Made by a program: the position numbers and the translations under genes
In this document: positions 45,538 through 54,950 of the stretch, piece by piece
Numbering within the stretch: position 1 is the first letter of the stretch
Layout: each line of letters begins with the position of its first letter
The notes under the pieces: model-generated
Database searches by the model: none
Seen by the model: only the letters and a program-made list of their open reading frames with translations
What the model was told of the DNA's origin: nothing
Assembly (NCBI GenBank): GCA_965115815.1
Contig: OZ220465.1
Span: 2,604,001 to 2,668,000 of the forward strand
DNA length: 64,000 bases
Direction of reading: 5' to 3'
DNA from: VXPW01 sp965115815
GTDB taxonomy: Bacteria; Pseudomonadota; Alphaproteobacteria; TMED109

Positions 45538-45792
45538 ACGCTCGCCCGATCCTCCGGTTCGGCCCGGCGGATCCTCCCGAAGACCGCTGCACGGCAGGCA
45601 CGGTGTCCTTCGCCTTCGGTGCACACGCACCTCCGGGTCAGCATCGCCGAAAGGGCTGCCGCCGCCTTCGTCCGTGCCGCACCTCGCAGTCCTCCCGCAC
45701 GGAATCGCTGCCCGTGCGGTGATTCACGTCAGGCACGAACGCGACAAGATTCTTCCGCCGTCCGCCCGCAGTCCGGCATCACCGGATCGACG
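45538..45792. other. intergenic region after prfB
   Basis: About 255 bp with no gene. It ends at the target duplication of the nested MITE. Confidence 0.4.
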
Positions 45793-45801
45793 GTTGCAGC
45801 C

Positions 45802-46173
45802 CACGACGATCCCATGCTGATTCGGAGATGCGAAATCCGAATGCGTGGGGGCTCGGCTCATCACAGATCGCCTCCTTGAGATCGCAATGTTCGGGCCAAG
45901 AAGGCCCCATCGAGCCTTGGCGGCACGATTGCAGCGCGACGCAAACTGAGAAGTATCTACTCACCCCCCTACTGATGACGAAGATCGATCCGCTTCTTGT
46001 CAGCCGGAACACGCACCTCCGGTCATCGGCCGCGAGCGAGTGAAAGGGGCAAGGGAAAATGCCGGATCCGAACCCGTCAGGAAAAACGATAAGTCATCAG
46101 TAGGGAGGCGAGTAGATACACTGAGAAAATCTCGCCTGTCGCAGGGCGCGATCAGCCGCGTGGGATCACCGTG
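45802..46173. repeat. MITE M9 copy 2, interrupted by a second MITE
   Basis: The ends match copies at 21951 and 62445. The 9-bp duplication GTTGCAGCC is exact (45793-45801 and 46174-46182). Removing the inner 167-bp element and its 8-bp duplication leaves 197 bp, the normal M9 length. Confidence 0.88.
45953..46119. repeat. 167-bp MITE nested inside M9
   Basis: The terminal inverted repeats GTATCTACTCACCC and GTATCTACTCGCCT continue to CTACTGATGAC, about 27 bp with a few mismatches. An exact 8-bp target duplication ACTGAGAA flanks it (45945-45952 and 46120-46127). It has no coding capacity. The autonomous parent is not in the window. Confidence 0.88.
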
Positions 46174-46327
46174 GTTGCAGCCACACGACCGCCCCCGCCG
46201 GTCGGGCCGATGAGACCCCCTTCGGTGCGGGATCGGATCTGCGGAGTGTCGGCCAGCAGTCCGGGTTCCCGTCGGCTCCACCCATCGGATATCATGGCAA
46301 TTGGCGCGCATGCCCCCGGTAGAGGCC

Positions 46328-46522
46328 ATGACGATGTCGGCTCTCAACAATATCCGTGGCTCCCACGAGGACGACACGCTCAACGGCACCGGAGGCGACG
46401 ACTGTGTCTACGGCGGCACCCGGACCGACGACACGCTCTACGGTCGAGGCGGCCACGACCGCCTGTTCGGCGGCACGGGTGACGACACTCTCGACGGCGG
46501 CAAGGACAACGACTGGCTCTAG
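46328..46522 (+). pseudogene. RTX protein gene fragment cut by IS630 copy 3
   Basis: ATG 46328 opens 64 residues with RTX nonapeptides from the outset (GGTGDDTLDGG, YGRGGHDRLFGG). The frame ends at TAG formed by the CTAG insertion site of the IS. The remainder of the gene is not found to the right of the nest. It is a second RTX gene, separate from the one at 15.7 kb. Confidence 0.8.
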
Positions 46523-47632
46523 TAGTACAGAATCATTGGATTGCTGGGTATAGAGACTTCAGTTTCACCCGGGCGTCTGCCGTCGTGAACCGCCAATCGA
46601 CCGTGCCGCCGGCCGCGTTGCGGCGCTTGACCCACGCCGCGGTCTCCCGCAGCATGGTGGCGCGGTCGGGAATGCGTCGTCGAAGACACGGTCGCGACCA
46701 CGCGCCGATTTCGATCTCGGCCATGGTGAGCCAGCTTCCGTGCTTCGGCGTGTACCGAAACTCGAACCGCTTTCGCACCCGCATGGCCTCCCGGGGTGCA
46801 AAGGCTTCATACAACGACGCGGGGCCGTGTGTGTTCAGGTTGTCCATGACCCGTACGATCTTCTTGCCGGGGAAGTGATCATCCGCGAGTTCCCGGATGA
46901 ACTGCGCCCAGTCCCGCGCCGTGCGGCGATCGGTGACCTTCACCGTACGCCAGTTTTCATTGGGCGCGAACGCCAGGAAGAGATTGGCCGTGCCGTTTCG
47001 CTCGTATTCGTAGTCGACGATTTCCGGCTACCCGGGCCGCACGGGGCGGGGAAGGCGAGTTTCCTTCGTCTGCTGCCGACGGGTCTCATCCATGCAGACC
47101 AAAACCTCGTCTTCGGCAAAATCCCGCTGATACGTGTCCAGCACCTCCTCCATCGCCGCCACGAACGGCGCGTTGCGGCTCGGGGGAAGGCACCCGTACG
47201 GCTTCAGCCAAGGCTGGATCTCCTGTGGTTCCGAGTCCTCCGTACCGTTTCTTTCGAGATGCTCTTGACGATCTCCATCCGACGGCCGGCCCGCAGCTTC
47301 CGCGTCCAGCGAACACAACCTTCGGGCGGGGAAGAACCGGCCAGAGCCAACCGCTTCGCCTCCTTCGCCCCGTCCAGGAGTTTCGGTCGGCGGTTCTCCT
47401 GCTCCCGGCGGCGGCGGCCTCCAGACCCTCCAGAACACAACGCTTGCGCAGGCGTTCGACCGTCGAAGCGCCGATACCCAGGCCGCGCGCGATGTCGACA
47501 TCCCGGAGTTTGCCGCCGTCGCGCCCCTCGTCTGCCATCCGCAGAATCTGCGCCCGACGACGCCAGGCGGCTCCGGTACCGTCGACAATCGCTTGGAGTT
47601 CCTGGCGCTCCGGTGCCGAAAGGCGCACTCGA
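46522..47632 (-). mobile_element. IS630-family copy 3, 5' part lost at group II intron D
   Basis: The left terminus GTAGTACAGAATC follows TA (46520-46521). The sequence tracks copy 1 until the orfA start region (ACTCGA at 47627-47632), where it switches abruptly to the 3' end of a group II intron. The transposase is dead. A CAG-to-TAG change near 47029 stops orfB (RPG*PEIV), the A7 slippery run is replaced and orfA has small deletions. The rest of the 5' end is missing to the right of the intron nest. Confidence 0.85.
46533..47632 (-). pseudogene. IS630 transposase remnant (copy 3)
   Basis: orfB segments with CMDET, MDNLNTH and the catalytic E region (now LTMAEIE) survive in pieces, separated by a nonsense codon at about 47029. 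orfA lacks its first 10 or so codons, which lie beyond the intron, and has lost frame around 47410. Confidence 0.8.
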
Positions 47633-47670
47633 GCCGGGTAGGAGGGGTCGTTGCCGAGCCCCTCCCCCCA
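47633..47670 (-). other. group II intron D, 3' part (domain VI and 3' end)
   Basis: On the minus strand, TGGGGGGAGGGG, a CTCGGCAACGA loop and CCCCTCC form the domain VI stem. The typical intron 3' end CCTACCCGGC follows and joins IS630 orfA. It continues the domain V sequence found at 51049-51100, from which it is separated by the A-B-C intron array. Confidence 0.7.
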
Positions 47671-48400
47671 GTTACGGTAGGAATGCGCAGTACTGCGCAC
47701 CCCCCGCACAGATCCGGACATGGACGTTCATCCATCCGGCTCCTACCTCGGGTGCTTGACGGCCAACCGCGGATCCGGCCATGGGCGGCGGAGGATTGCG
47801 CACGACCCAGAAATCTCGGTCCTGCGCTCCCGTCGCTTCCGGTCGAACCTTGCGGCTTTCCGGATCCGGTCCGCCGCCTGAGGCACGCGTACCCGACCCT
47901 GCGTTCGGCGCGTGCTTTGGCGTCCCGAATTCCCCTTGGTTGGGGCCCTTTCCTCCCGCCACTCCGCAGGAGCTGACGCTCCCTGGTTCGCCGCCTTCCC
48001 AGGTCGTACGGCCCCATCCGACTTCTTCCAGCCGTTCGTCCTAGGCTTCGGTTTTCTCCTTCCCTACACGGTCCCGCCACGATCGGCGGGACCGCTTGAA
48101 GATCTCCCAGGGTCCCAACCGAAGACGTACGGACGTACATGGGTTCTCGGACACCGCGGGGCGCGCCGGCATCTCACCCAATCGATGCCTGCGATGGTGC
48201 CTTCGGCCGATCGGAACACCTCGGCACCCCGGATCCTCGTCTTTTCGGTGCTCCTTCGCCCCACCCATCCGCACCGCTGCCGACGCTTCGCCTGCCCCCT
48301 CGCGGGAACCGACGCACGGCTCGCGGAGAAACGCGGTTTGGTTCCTCCTTCGTTCTAGGGGACTTTCACCCCCTGTCTTCTGCCCGTTCGCCTAGCACAC
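47671..48400 (-). ncRNA. group II intron A, ORF-less deletion derivative (730 bp)
   Basis: The 5' end is GTGTGCTAGGCG at 48400 and the 3' end is CCTACCGTAAC at 47671. Domain V is visible near 47700-47740 (AGCCGGATG ... TGTCCGGATCT, with the AGC triad). Compared with intron C, the reverse-transcriptase gene is deleted: GGATCCGGAAAGC jumps straight to TTCGACCGGAAGC. Confidence 0.75.
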
Positions 48401-49130
48401 GGTACGGTAGGAATGCGCAGTACTGCGCACCCCCCGCACAGATCCGGACATGGACGTTCATCCATCCGGCTCCTACCTCGGGTGCTTGACGGCAAACCGC
48501 GGATCCGGCCATGGGCGGCGGAGGATTGCGCGCGACCCAGAACTCTCGGTCCTGCGCTCCCGTCGCTTCCGGTCGAACCGTGCGGCTTTCCGGATCCGGT
48601 CCGCCGCCTGAGGCACGCGTGCCCGACCCTGCGTTCGGCGCGTGCTTTGGCGTCCCGAATTCCCCTTGGTTGGGGCCCTTTCCTCCCGCCACTCCGCAGG
48701 AGCTGACGCTCCCTGGTTCGTCGCCTTCCCAGGTCGTACGGCCCCATCCGACTTCTTCCAGCCGTTCGTCCTAGGCTTCGGTTTTCTCCTTCCCTACACG
48801 GTCCCGCTACGATCGGCGGGACCGCTTGAAGATCTCCCAGGGTCCCAACCGAAGACGTACGGACGTGCATGGGTTCTCGGACACCGCGGGGCTCGCCGGC
48901 CTCTCACCCAATCGATGCCTGCGATGGTGCCTTCGGCCGATCGGAAAACCTCGGCACCCCGGATCCTCGTCTTTTCGGTGCTCCTTAGCCCCACCCATCC
49001 GCACCGCTGCCGACGCTTCGCCTGCCCCCTCGCGGGAACCGACGCACGGCTCGCGGAGAAACGCGGTTTGGGTACTCCTTCGTTCCAGGGGACTTTCACC
49101 CCCTGTCTTCTGCCCGTTCGCCGGGCACAC
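48401..49130 (-). ncRNA. group II intron B, tandem twin of A (730 bp)
   Basis: Nearly identical to A, with the same internal deletion and the same 730-bp length. It is placed head to tail with no spacer: its 3' CCTACCGTACC abuts the GTGTGCTAGG 5' end of A. The few differences suggest a recent duplication. Confidence 0.75.
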
Positions 49131-51048
49131 GGTACGGTAGGAATGCGCATTGCTGCGCACCCCCCGCACAGATCCGGACTTGGACGCTAATCCATCCGGC
49201 TCCTACCTCGAGTGCTTGACGGCCAACCGCGGGTCCGGCCATGGGTGGCGGATGGTTGCGCGCGGCCAAAGAATTTTGGTCATGCGCTCCAGCCGCTTCC
49301 AGTCGAAACGGTGGCGCTGGGAGCGGCGGCGTATCGCCCGCATCCCTAGGCGTTGCAGCCTTTGGCGGAACGTGCGCAGCCACCGGGTCGCTCCCGGGAC
49401 GGCGTAGTCGTTGAGCCCGCCTTGACCGACCCGCCCTAGCCACGTGCCGACCTCCCATAGGTCGTACTGCCATCGTTTGCGAAGCACCACCCCGATGCGC
49501 GCCAGGGTCCTTGTGACCCGTTTTGCGATCGGCTTGCGCCCAAGCCTGAAGTGTCCGGCCCGGGTCTTCGCGCAGAAGTGCCTGAAGCCCAGGAAGTCGA
49601 ACGTCTCCGGCTTGCCCGCCCCGCGCTTCCGGCGGTTCGCCGTGGTGAACCGGCCGAACTCGACCCGACGGGTTTTGTCCGGATGGAGACCGAGCCCAAA
49701 GCGCTCCAGCCTCTCCCGGACGTCGCGAAGGTACTGCTCCGCATCCCGCTTGTACTGAAACCCGACCACGATATCGTCCGCATCGCGGACCATGATCGCT
49801 TGACCGCCCGGAACCTTCGGACGCCATGCCTTGTGAAACCACAGATCCAACCCGTAGTGCAGAAACCCGTTCGCCACGCAGGGGCTGACCATCGCACCCT
49901 GCGGCGAGCCCACCCCGGTGTCGCTCCATGATCCGCCGGTCCTGACGCCCGCGTTCCGCCATTTGTGGATCAGGCGGAGCACCCGCCTGTCGCCCATGCG
50001 GTGCTCCAGGAACTTGACCAACCCATCCCTCGGGATGGTGTCGAAGCATGCCCGGATGTCTGCATCGACCATCCAGTTGACCTTGCGCCGCTTGATCCCG
50101 AACGCCAGGGCGTCGAGAGCGTCCTGCGCCCCTCGGCCCGGTCGGAACCCGTAGCTGAAGCCCAGGAACTCCACCTCAAAGATCGGTGTCAGGATCCCAT
50201 CCACCACTGCCTTCTGGACGATCTTGTCCTCCAGTGCCGCCATCCCGAGCGGTCGTGTCCCGCCGTCCGGCTTGGGTATCTCCACCCGCCGAACCGGCGA
50301 CGCCCGGTACGCTCCTCCACGATGCAGGCGCGAGTGCACGTCGAGCCAACGCTCGTCCAGACCTTCGCCATAGGCTTCCCACGTCACGCCGTCGACTCCG
50401 GCCGCGGCTTCCTTCTTCAGGCCGAACCAGGCCGACCGGAGCACCTCCGGCGTGATGTGGTGAAAGAGTGCAGTACGACGCTCCTTCGGGTTCCTCTCTA
50501 CAGCTTTCCGGATCCGGCCCGCCGCCTGTGGCACGCGTGCCCGACCCTGCGTTCGGCGCGTGCTTTGGCGTCCCGAATTCCCCTTGGTTGGGCCCTTTCC
50601 TCCAGCCACTCCGCAGGAGCGGACGCTCCCTTGTTCGTCGCCTTCCCAGGTCGTACGGCCCCATCCGACTTCTTCAAACCGTTCGTCCTAGGCTTCGGTT
50701 TTCTCCTTCCCTACGCGGTCCCGCCTCGACCGGCGGGACCGCTTGAAGATCTCCCAGGGTCCCAACCGAAGACGTACGGACGTGTAGGGGTTCTCGGACA
50801 CCGCGGGGCTCGCCGGCATCTCACCAACTCGATGCCTGCGATGGTGCCTTCGGCCGATCGGAAAACCTCGGCACCCCGGATCATCGTCTTTTCGGTGCTC
50901 CTTAGCCTCACCCATCCGCGCCGCTGCCGACGCTTCGCCTGCCCCCTCACGGGAACCGACGCACGGCTCGCGGAGAAACGCGGTTTGGGTACTCCTTCGT
51001 TCCAGGGGACTTTCACCCCCTGTCTTCTGCCCGTTCGCCTGGCACACC
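49131..51048 (-). ncRNA. group II intron C, full length with ORF (1.92 kb)
   Basis: The 5' end is GTGTGCCAGGCG at 51048 and the 3' end is CCTACCGTACC at 49131. Domain I-III sequence lies upstream of the ORF and domain V/VI downstream (49140-49200). It is the parent of A and B and adjoins B without a spacer. The 5' neighbour is domain V of intron D. Confidence 0.78.
49203..50609 (-). CDS. ltrA: group II intron reverse transcriptase/maturase, 468 aa
   Basis: RT motifs in order: GVDGVTWEAYGEGL (RT0/1), KPDGGTRPLGM (RT2), FSYGFRPGRGAQDAL (RT3), WMVDADIRACFDTIPRD (RT3/4), GSPQGAMVSPCVAN (RT5) and the maturase X domain with FDFLGFRHF. The catalytic RT box that should read YADD is DADD (MVRDADDIVVG; TAT to GAT), which should impair dNTP binding and cDNA synthesis. 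The protein may retain splicing help. Frames near the N-terminus differ from the usual VAGGKGP start, so the exact start is unsure. Confidence 0.82.
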   Translation of the reverse strand: MAGGKGPTKGNSGRQSTRRTQGRARVPQAAGRIRKAVERNPKERRTALFHHITPEVLRSAWFGLKKEAAAGVDGVTWEAYGEGLDERWLDVHSRLHRGGAYRASPVRRVEIPKPDGGTRPLGMAALEDKIVQKAVVDGILTPIFEVEFLGFSYGFRPGRGAQDALDALAFGIKRRKVNWMVDADIRACFDTIPRDGLVKFLEHRMGDRRVLRLIHKWRNAGVRTGGSWSDTGVGSPQGAMVSPCVANGFLHYGLDLWFHKAWRPKVPGGQAIMVRDADDIVVGFQYKRDAEQYLRDVRERLERFGLGLHPDKTRRVEFGRFTTANRRKRGAGKPETFDFLGFRHFCAKTRAGHFRLGRKPIAKRVTRTLARIGVVLRKRWQYDLWEVGTWLGRVGQGGLNDYAVPGATRWLRTFRQRLQRLGMRAIRRRSQRHRFDWKRLERMTKILWPRATIRHPWPDPRLAVKHSR

Positions 51049-51456
51049 AGATCCGGACGTACCCGCATTCGGGCATCCGGTTCCGTACAGGACAGGTTCG
51101 CTCAAGCGGTCCCGTAGCCGTGCATGATCTTGGCCGTCGGCATGCCGGGCATCCTTCTCCAGGACGCCCGCCCGCAGCCCTTGGTTGATCCTGCGTCGGA
51201 TGACACCGTCCTTGATCCATAGGTCCAGAAAGGCGCGGAGTTCCCGATGCGGGATGCTGTCGAGATCCTTCGACACCTCCGCATCGATCACCCCGCGCTT
51301 CTTCTTCGCCTGCGCGGCGATCCACTGTGGTTCCGTGGACGGGTTGGAAGCTCTCCGTGTCTCTTCCACCGTTTCCCTCCAGGGGTTCGGTTCCTGCAGC
51401 ACGCCCCTTCCCTCCAGCGGCACCCGGTGGACCCGGTTCCCCGCCTTCGCCGGTAC
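51049..51456 (-). pseudogene. group II intron D, 5' remnant with RT fragment
   Basis: The minus strand encodes an RT fragment (VIDAEVSKDLDSIPHRELRA, then DGVIRRRINQGLRAGVLEKD) of a different lineage from intron C. It then jumps to a domain V hairpin (GAACCGGATG ... GTACGTCCGGATCTG). Intron C starts exactly after CTG. The 5' end of intron D is cut off by IS630 copy 4. Confidence 0.65.
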
Positions 51457-51458
51457 TA

Positions 51459-52843
51459 GTAGTACGGAAACGTTGAACTGACGATAGTATTCTGGCAAGA
51501 TTTCCGTGTCGGCCCCGTGTCGGTGCGTGTCGGTACGCGTGAGCGCCCGATCGGTACGGCGCTTTTTTGTTCATCCCCACAGACCCGATGCCGAACATGC
51601 AGGCGCTCATGCTCTCTTGGGGATCGGACGGATCCGGTTTCCGGGAACCGAGCCTGTCTGCAGGGGTTCGGCGCGGGGATCGGAGTGGATCATGGCCAAC
51701 CCTCAGGGTAGGAAGCTCTATCGAGTGAGCCTTTCGGTGCCGGAGCGCCGGGAACTCCAAGCGATCGTCGACGGTACCGGAGCCGCCTGGCGGCGGCGTC
51801 GGGCGCAGATTCTGCTGATGGCGGACGAAGGGCGCGACGGCGGCAAACTCCGGGATGTCGACATCGCGCGCGGCTTGGGTATCGGTGCTTCGACGGTCGA
51901 ACGCCTGCGCAAGCGCTGTGTTCTGGAGGGTCTGGAGGCCGCCCTCCGCCGTCGGGAGCAGGAGAACCGCCGACCGAAACTCCTGGACGGGGCGAAGGAA
52001 GCGAAGCTGGTGGCTCGGGCCGGTTCTTCCCCGCCCGAAGGTTGTGTCCGCTGGACGCGGAAGCTGCGGGCCGGTCGTCTGATGGAGATGGAGATCGTCG
52101 AGAGCATCTCGAAAGAAACGGTACGGAAGACTCTAAAAAAAGGAGATCAAGCCTTGGCTGAAGCAGTACTGGTGCATTCCCCCGAGCCGCAATGCGCCGT
52201 TCGTGGCGGCGATGGAGGAGGTGCTGGACACGTACCAGCGGGATTTTGCCGAAGACGAGGTCCTGGTCTGCATGGATGAGACCAGCCGGCAGCAGACGAA
52301 GGAAACCCGCCTTCCCCGCCCCGTGCGGCCCGGGCAGCCGGAAATCGTCGACTACGAATACGAGCGAAACGGTACGGCCAATCTCTTCCTGGCGTTCGCG
52401 CCCAACGAAAATTGGCGTACGGTAAAGGTCACCGATCGCCGCACGGCGCGGGACTGGGCGCAGTTCATCCGGGAACTCGCGGACGATCCTATCCCCGGAA
52501 AAAAGATTGTACTGGTCATGGACAACCTGAACACACACGGCCCCGCGTCGTTGTATGAAGCCTTTGCACCCCGGGAGGCCATGCGGGTGCGAAAGCGGTT
52601 CGAGTTTCGGTACACGCCGAAGCACGGAAGCTGGCTCAACAGGGCCGAAATCGAAATCGGCGCGTTGTCGCGACAGTGTCTTCGACGACGCATTCCTGAT
52701 CGCGCCACCATGCTGCGGGAGACCGCGGCGTGGGTCAAGCGCCGCAACGCGGCCGGCGGCACCGTCGACTGGCGGTTCACGACGGCAGACGCCCGGGTGA
52801 AACTGAAGTCTCTATACCCATCAATCCAATGATTCCGTACTAC
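51459..52843 (+). mobile_element. IS630-family insertion sequence, copy 4
   Basis: 1385 bp with both GTAGTACGG termini intact and TA on each side (51457-51458 and 52844-52845; CTAG target). It inserted into the left target duplication of the neighbouring MITE. Three GTGTCGG subterminal repeats lie at its 5' end. Confidence 0.9.
51692..52832 (+). CDS. IS630 transposase, copy 4 (orfA/orfB register altered)
   Basis: orfA (ATG 51692) and orfB (to 52832) carry the HTH and DDE residues (CMDET, VLVMDNLNTH, GSWLNRAEIE). A base lost before the A7 run (CTCTA7 instead of CTCTGA7) makes orfB +1 instead of -1 relative to orfA, so the usual -1 slip would not join them. The A next to the catalytic E is preserved, but N-M is now N-R. 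The copy is probably not self-mobile. Confidence 0.75.
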
Positions 52844-52849
52844 TAGATA

Positions 52850-53041
52850 GTGCCTGCACGGAAAATCACAACACATTGTATATGCAATCATATTTGGAAT
52901 CTGGAGAACCGAAGATTCCTTCTTTGAGGGCATATGACGACATATTCCGCTGAAATCAGGCTGGATTCGATGAATCTTCGCCCTGTCAATATTGAGCTTT
53001 CATTCATGTAATCCGACTCTTAGGGTTTTCCGGGCAGGCAC
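52850..53041. repeat. MITE M6 copy 1 (192 bp)
   Basis: Inverted ends GTGCCTGCACGGAAAA and GTGCCTGCCCGGAAAA. Once the two IS630-type insertions are removed, the flanks are TAGATA on both sides, a 6-bp target duplication (52844-52849 and 53300-53305). It is about 95% identical by eye to the copy at 60835-61026. Confidence 0.88.
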
Positions 53042-53043
53042 TA

Positions 53044-53299
53044 GTAGTACGGAAACATTGAATTGGGGGCTGCAGGCATGAGCTGGCCCCGATGCTCAGA
53101 CCTGACACTTGATCCATAGAGGCCTAATAATCCCATTGTGTTCTTTATCTGATCCTTAGAAGCGGTGCGAGAATCTCAGCGAACAGCCCGGTTCCAGTGG
53201 GTGCCGACACAGACCGACACAGACCGACACGGACCGACACGGACCGACACGGACATACCGCCCCATCCTGCAGCCATCAATGCAACGTCGGTGGACTAC
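53044..53299. repeat. IS630-derived MITE (256 bp) with tandem CCGACACRGA repeats
   Basis: The ends (CTAGTAGTACGGAAACATTG and the inverse of CTAGTAGTCCACCGACGTTG) match the IS630 copies, with TA duplications at 53042-53043 and 53300-53301. Inside are five 10-bp tandem repeats (53203-53252), the complement of the GTGTCGG repeats found next to the transposase gene in the full elements. It has no ORF and is presumably mobilised in trans. Confidence 0.82.
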
Positions 53300-53365
53300 T
53301 AGATAAATGAAACGGGAACCCGTGCTGGACGACAGTGAGGCGCAGGGGGGATGGGTTCCCGGCCT

Positions 53366-53863
53366 TCACGCACCCGCCGTGCTGAAGGCGCGCTGCGCCG
53401 CCGCCAGAACGGCTTCGGCATGGCCCGTGACCTTGACCTTTCGCCAGACCTGCACGATCCGACCCGTCGGTCCGACCAAGAACGTGGACCGTTCGATTCC
53501 CATGTACTTCCGGCCATACATGCTCTTTTCCACCCACACCCCGAAAGCCTCGCATACCGCGCCATCCCCGTCCGACGCCAGCATCACGCCGAGGTCGTGC
53601 TTGTCACGGAACGTTTCGTGCTTGGTCAGGGAATCCCTTGAAATGCCGATGACGGCGATATTCAAGTCCCGGAATGCCGGATCCAGCCGAGTGAAGGCAA
53701 TGGCTTCCTTCGTGCACCCGGGCGTATCGTCCTTCGGATAGAAGTAGACGACGTAGGGTCGACCTGAGAGGGCCGGGCCCGACACGTGCCCGTCAATCGT
53801 CGGAAGGTGGAACGCGGGCACCGGATCCCCGGGACCGGGCGAGCGGATGGATGGGTCGGACAT
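53366..53863 (-). CDS. bcp: thioredoxin-dependent peroxiredoxin (BCP family), 165 aa
   Basis: AhpC/TSA fold with the peroxidatic Cys in YPKDDTPGCTKEA near residue 47 and the active-site Arg in the STFLVGPTGRI region. A second Cys lies in VCEAFGVW. It reduces H2O2 and organic peroxides using thioredoxin. ATG 53863 gives the family N-terminus. Eleven consecutive C (minus strand) end 1 base before an alternative ATG at 53869, so slippage there would alter the leader or a longer N-terminus. Confidence 0.92.
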   Translation of the reverse strand: MSDPSIRSPGPGDPVPAFHLPTIDGHVSGPALSGRPYVVYFYPKDDTPGCTKEAIAFTRLDPAFRDLNIAVIGISRDSLTKHETFRDKHDLGVMLASDGDGAVCEAFGVWVEKSMYGRKYMGIERSTFLVGPTGRIVQVWRKVKVTGHAEAVLAAAQRAFSTAGA

Positions 53864-54158
53864 GATCATGGGGGGGGGGGCCACGAGAGGGTTTTGGATG
53901 CATCCGGCGCCCGCAGGCACGTGCGCACAGGAGCACTATAAGCGATCCCGGCGGGAGGCGGAAGCTGACGCTACAGTCGCACGCGTGCATGATGAAGGGA
54001 TCCCGGACCCGAGCACGCCGGCCGACGATGTCCGGGGCAAGTAAATAACTCTCCAAGAAGCACCTGCTTCGGCATCCTTGCCAGGCCCTTCCATTCGAAG
54101 CATGTGTGACATAAGCAGTTGCTCTGACACGATTATTTCAGTCCGCTAGATTGCGGCC
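53864..54158. other. intergenic region with an 11-bp G/C homopolymer
   Basis: About 295 bp upstream of bcp. Apart from the homopolymer at 53870-53880 I see no clear site and no tRNA that could serve as an integrase attachment site. Confidence 0.4.
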
Positions 54159-54422
54159 ATGGAACCCACAGTCGCCAAACGAGACAAGAGAGCGAGTGCT
54201 TACGACCCGTTTCGCACGCTCGCATTCCCGCTGCGCTTACGAGAAAATCGACCCGTTCCGCTGCAGGACGCCATCCGTCGAATCTGGTTCGACGAGGCCG
54301 TGACGGAGAGAGCGATGGCGCAGACCGAATTCGGACCGGACCTGCCGGAACGCGGAGCCGGCATCGTCGTTTTCATCGTCGCCATGACCGAACGCCCTCG
54401 TCTCCGGAGCAGGACGCCATGA
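54159..54422 (+). CDS. hypothetical protein, 87 aa
   Basis: A small basic ORF whose stop overlaps the integrase start (ATGA). That spacing argues for coupling, but no family is recognised and the C-terminus is low-complexity Arg/Pro. It could be spurious. Confidence 0.3.
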   Translation: MEPTVAKRDKRASAYDPFRTLAFPLRLRENRPVPLQDAIRRIWFDEAVTERAMAQTEFGPDLPERGAGIVVFIVAMTERPRLRSRTP

Positions 54423-54845
54423 CGCAACGCCAGTACCGCACTCTCTCCAAGCGTATCGTCGACAGTCTCCCCGTCGATGGCAGGGATACCGTCTACTGGG
54501 ACCGCGAGCTGCCCGGTTTCGGCCTGCGCGTCTACGCGAGCGGCAAGAAGGTCTTCGTCGTCCAGACGCGAGCCTTCGGCCGTTCCAGGCGCGTGACCCT
54601 CGGCGAGCATGGCAACCCGCTCTCCGCCGACCGGGCCCGCAAGGAGGCCGCCGAGGTCATCGTCCGCATCAAGACGGGGCAGCCGCCGATACCGAAGGCC
54701 CGGCCAACGATCCCACCGTCGCCGACCTCGCGGACTGCTACTTCCGCGAACATGTCGAGATGCACTGCAAGCCGGCCACCGTCTCCCACTACCGGATCAT
54801 GCTGCGCAAGCACATCGTGCCCGCCCTCGGCGGGCGTCTCGTCGC
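54419..54845 (+). pseudogene. tyrosine integrase N-terminal remnant
   Basis: The DUF4102-type arm-binding domain is intact (YWDRELPGFGLRVYASGKKV, VTLGEHGNPLSADRAR). Near 54690 the frame shifts, and the core-binding domain continues in another frame (DPTVADLADCYFREHVEMHC, MLRKHIVPALGGRLVAE). It then ends abruptly at about 54845 before the catalytic domain. The gene is truncated and dead, marking a former genomic island boundary. Confidence 0.75.
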
Positions 54846-54950
54846 TGAGGCAAGGAGATCCCATGCTTGTTGCTGTGATGCGATCGGAGTCTTAGGTGAA
54901 AAGGGCGTGAGTCTGGCATGACGATGTTGTGATCGCTCGGCTGATCCCGT

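Noticed and set aside
47671..49130. Tandem 730-bp units considered as rRNA, plasmid-origin iterons or duplicated genes
   Set aside because: Ends, domain V and the match to the ORF-bearing unit identify them as ORF-less group II introns.
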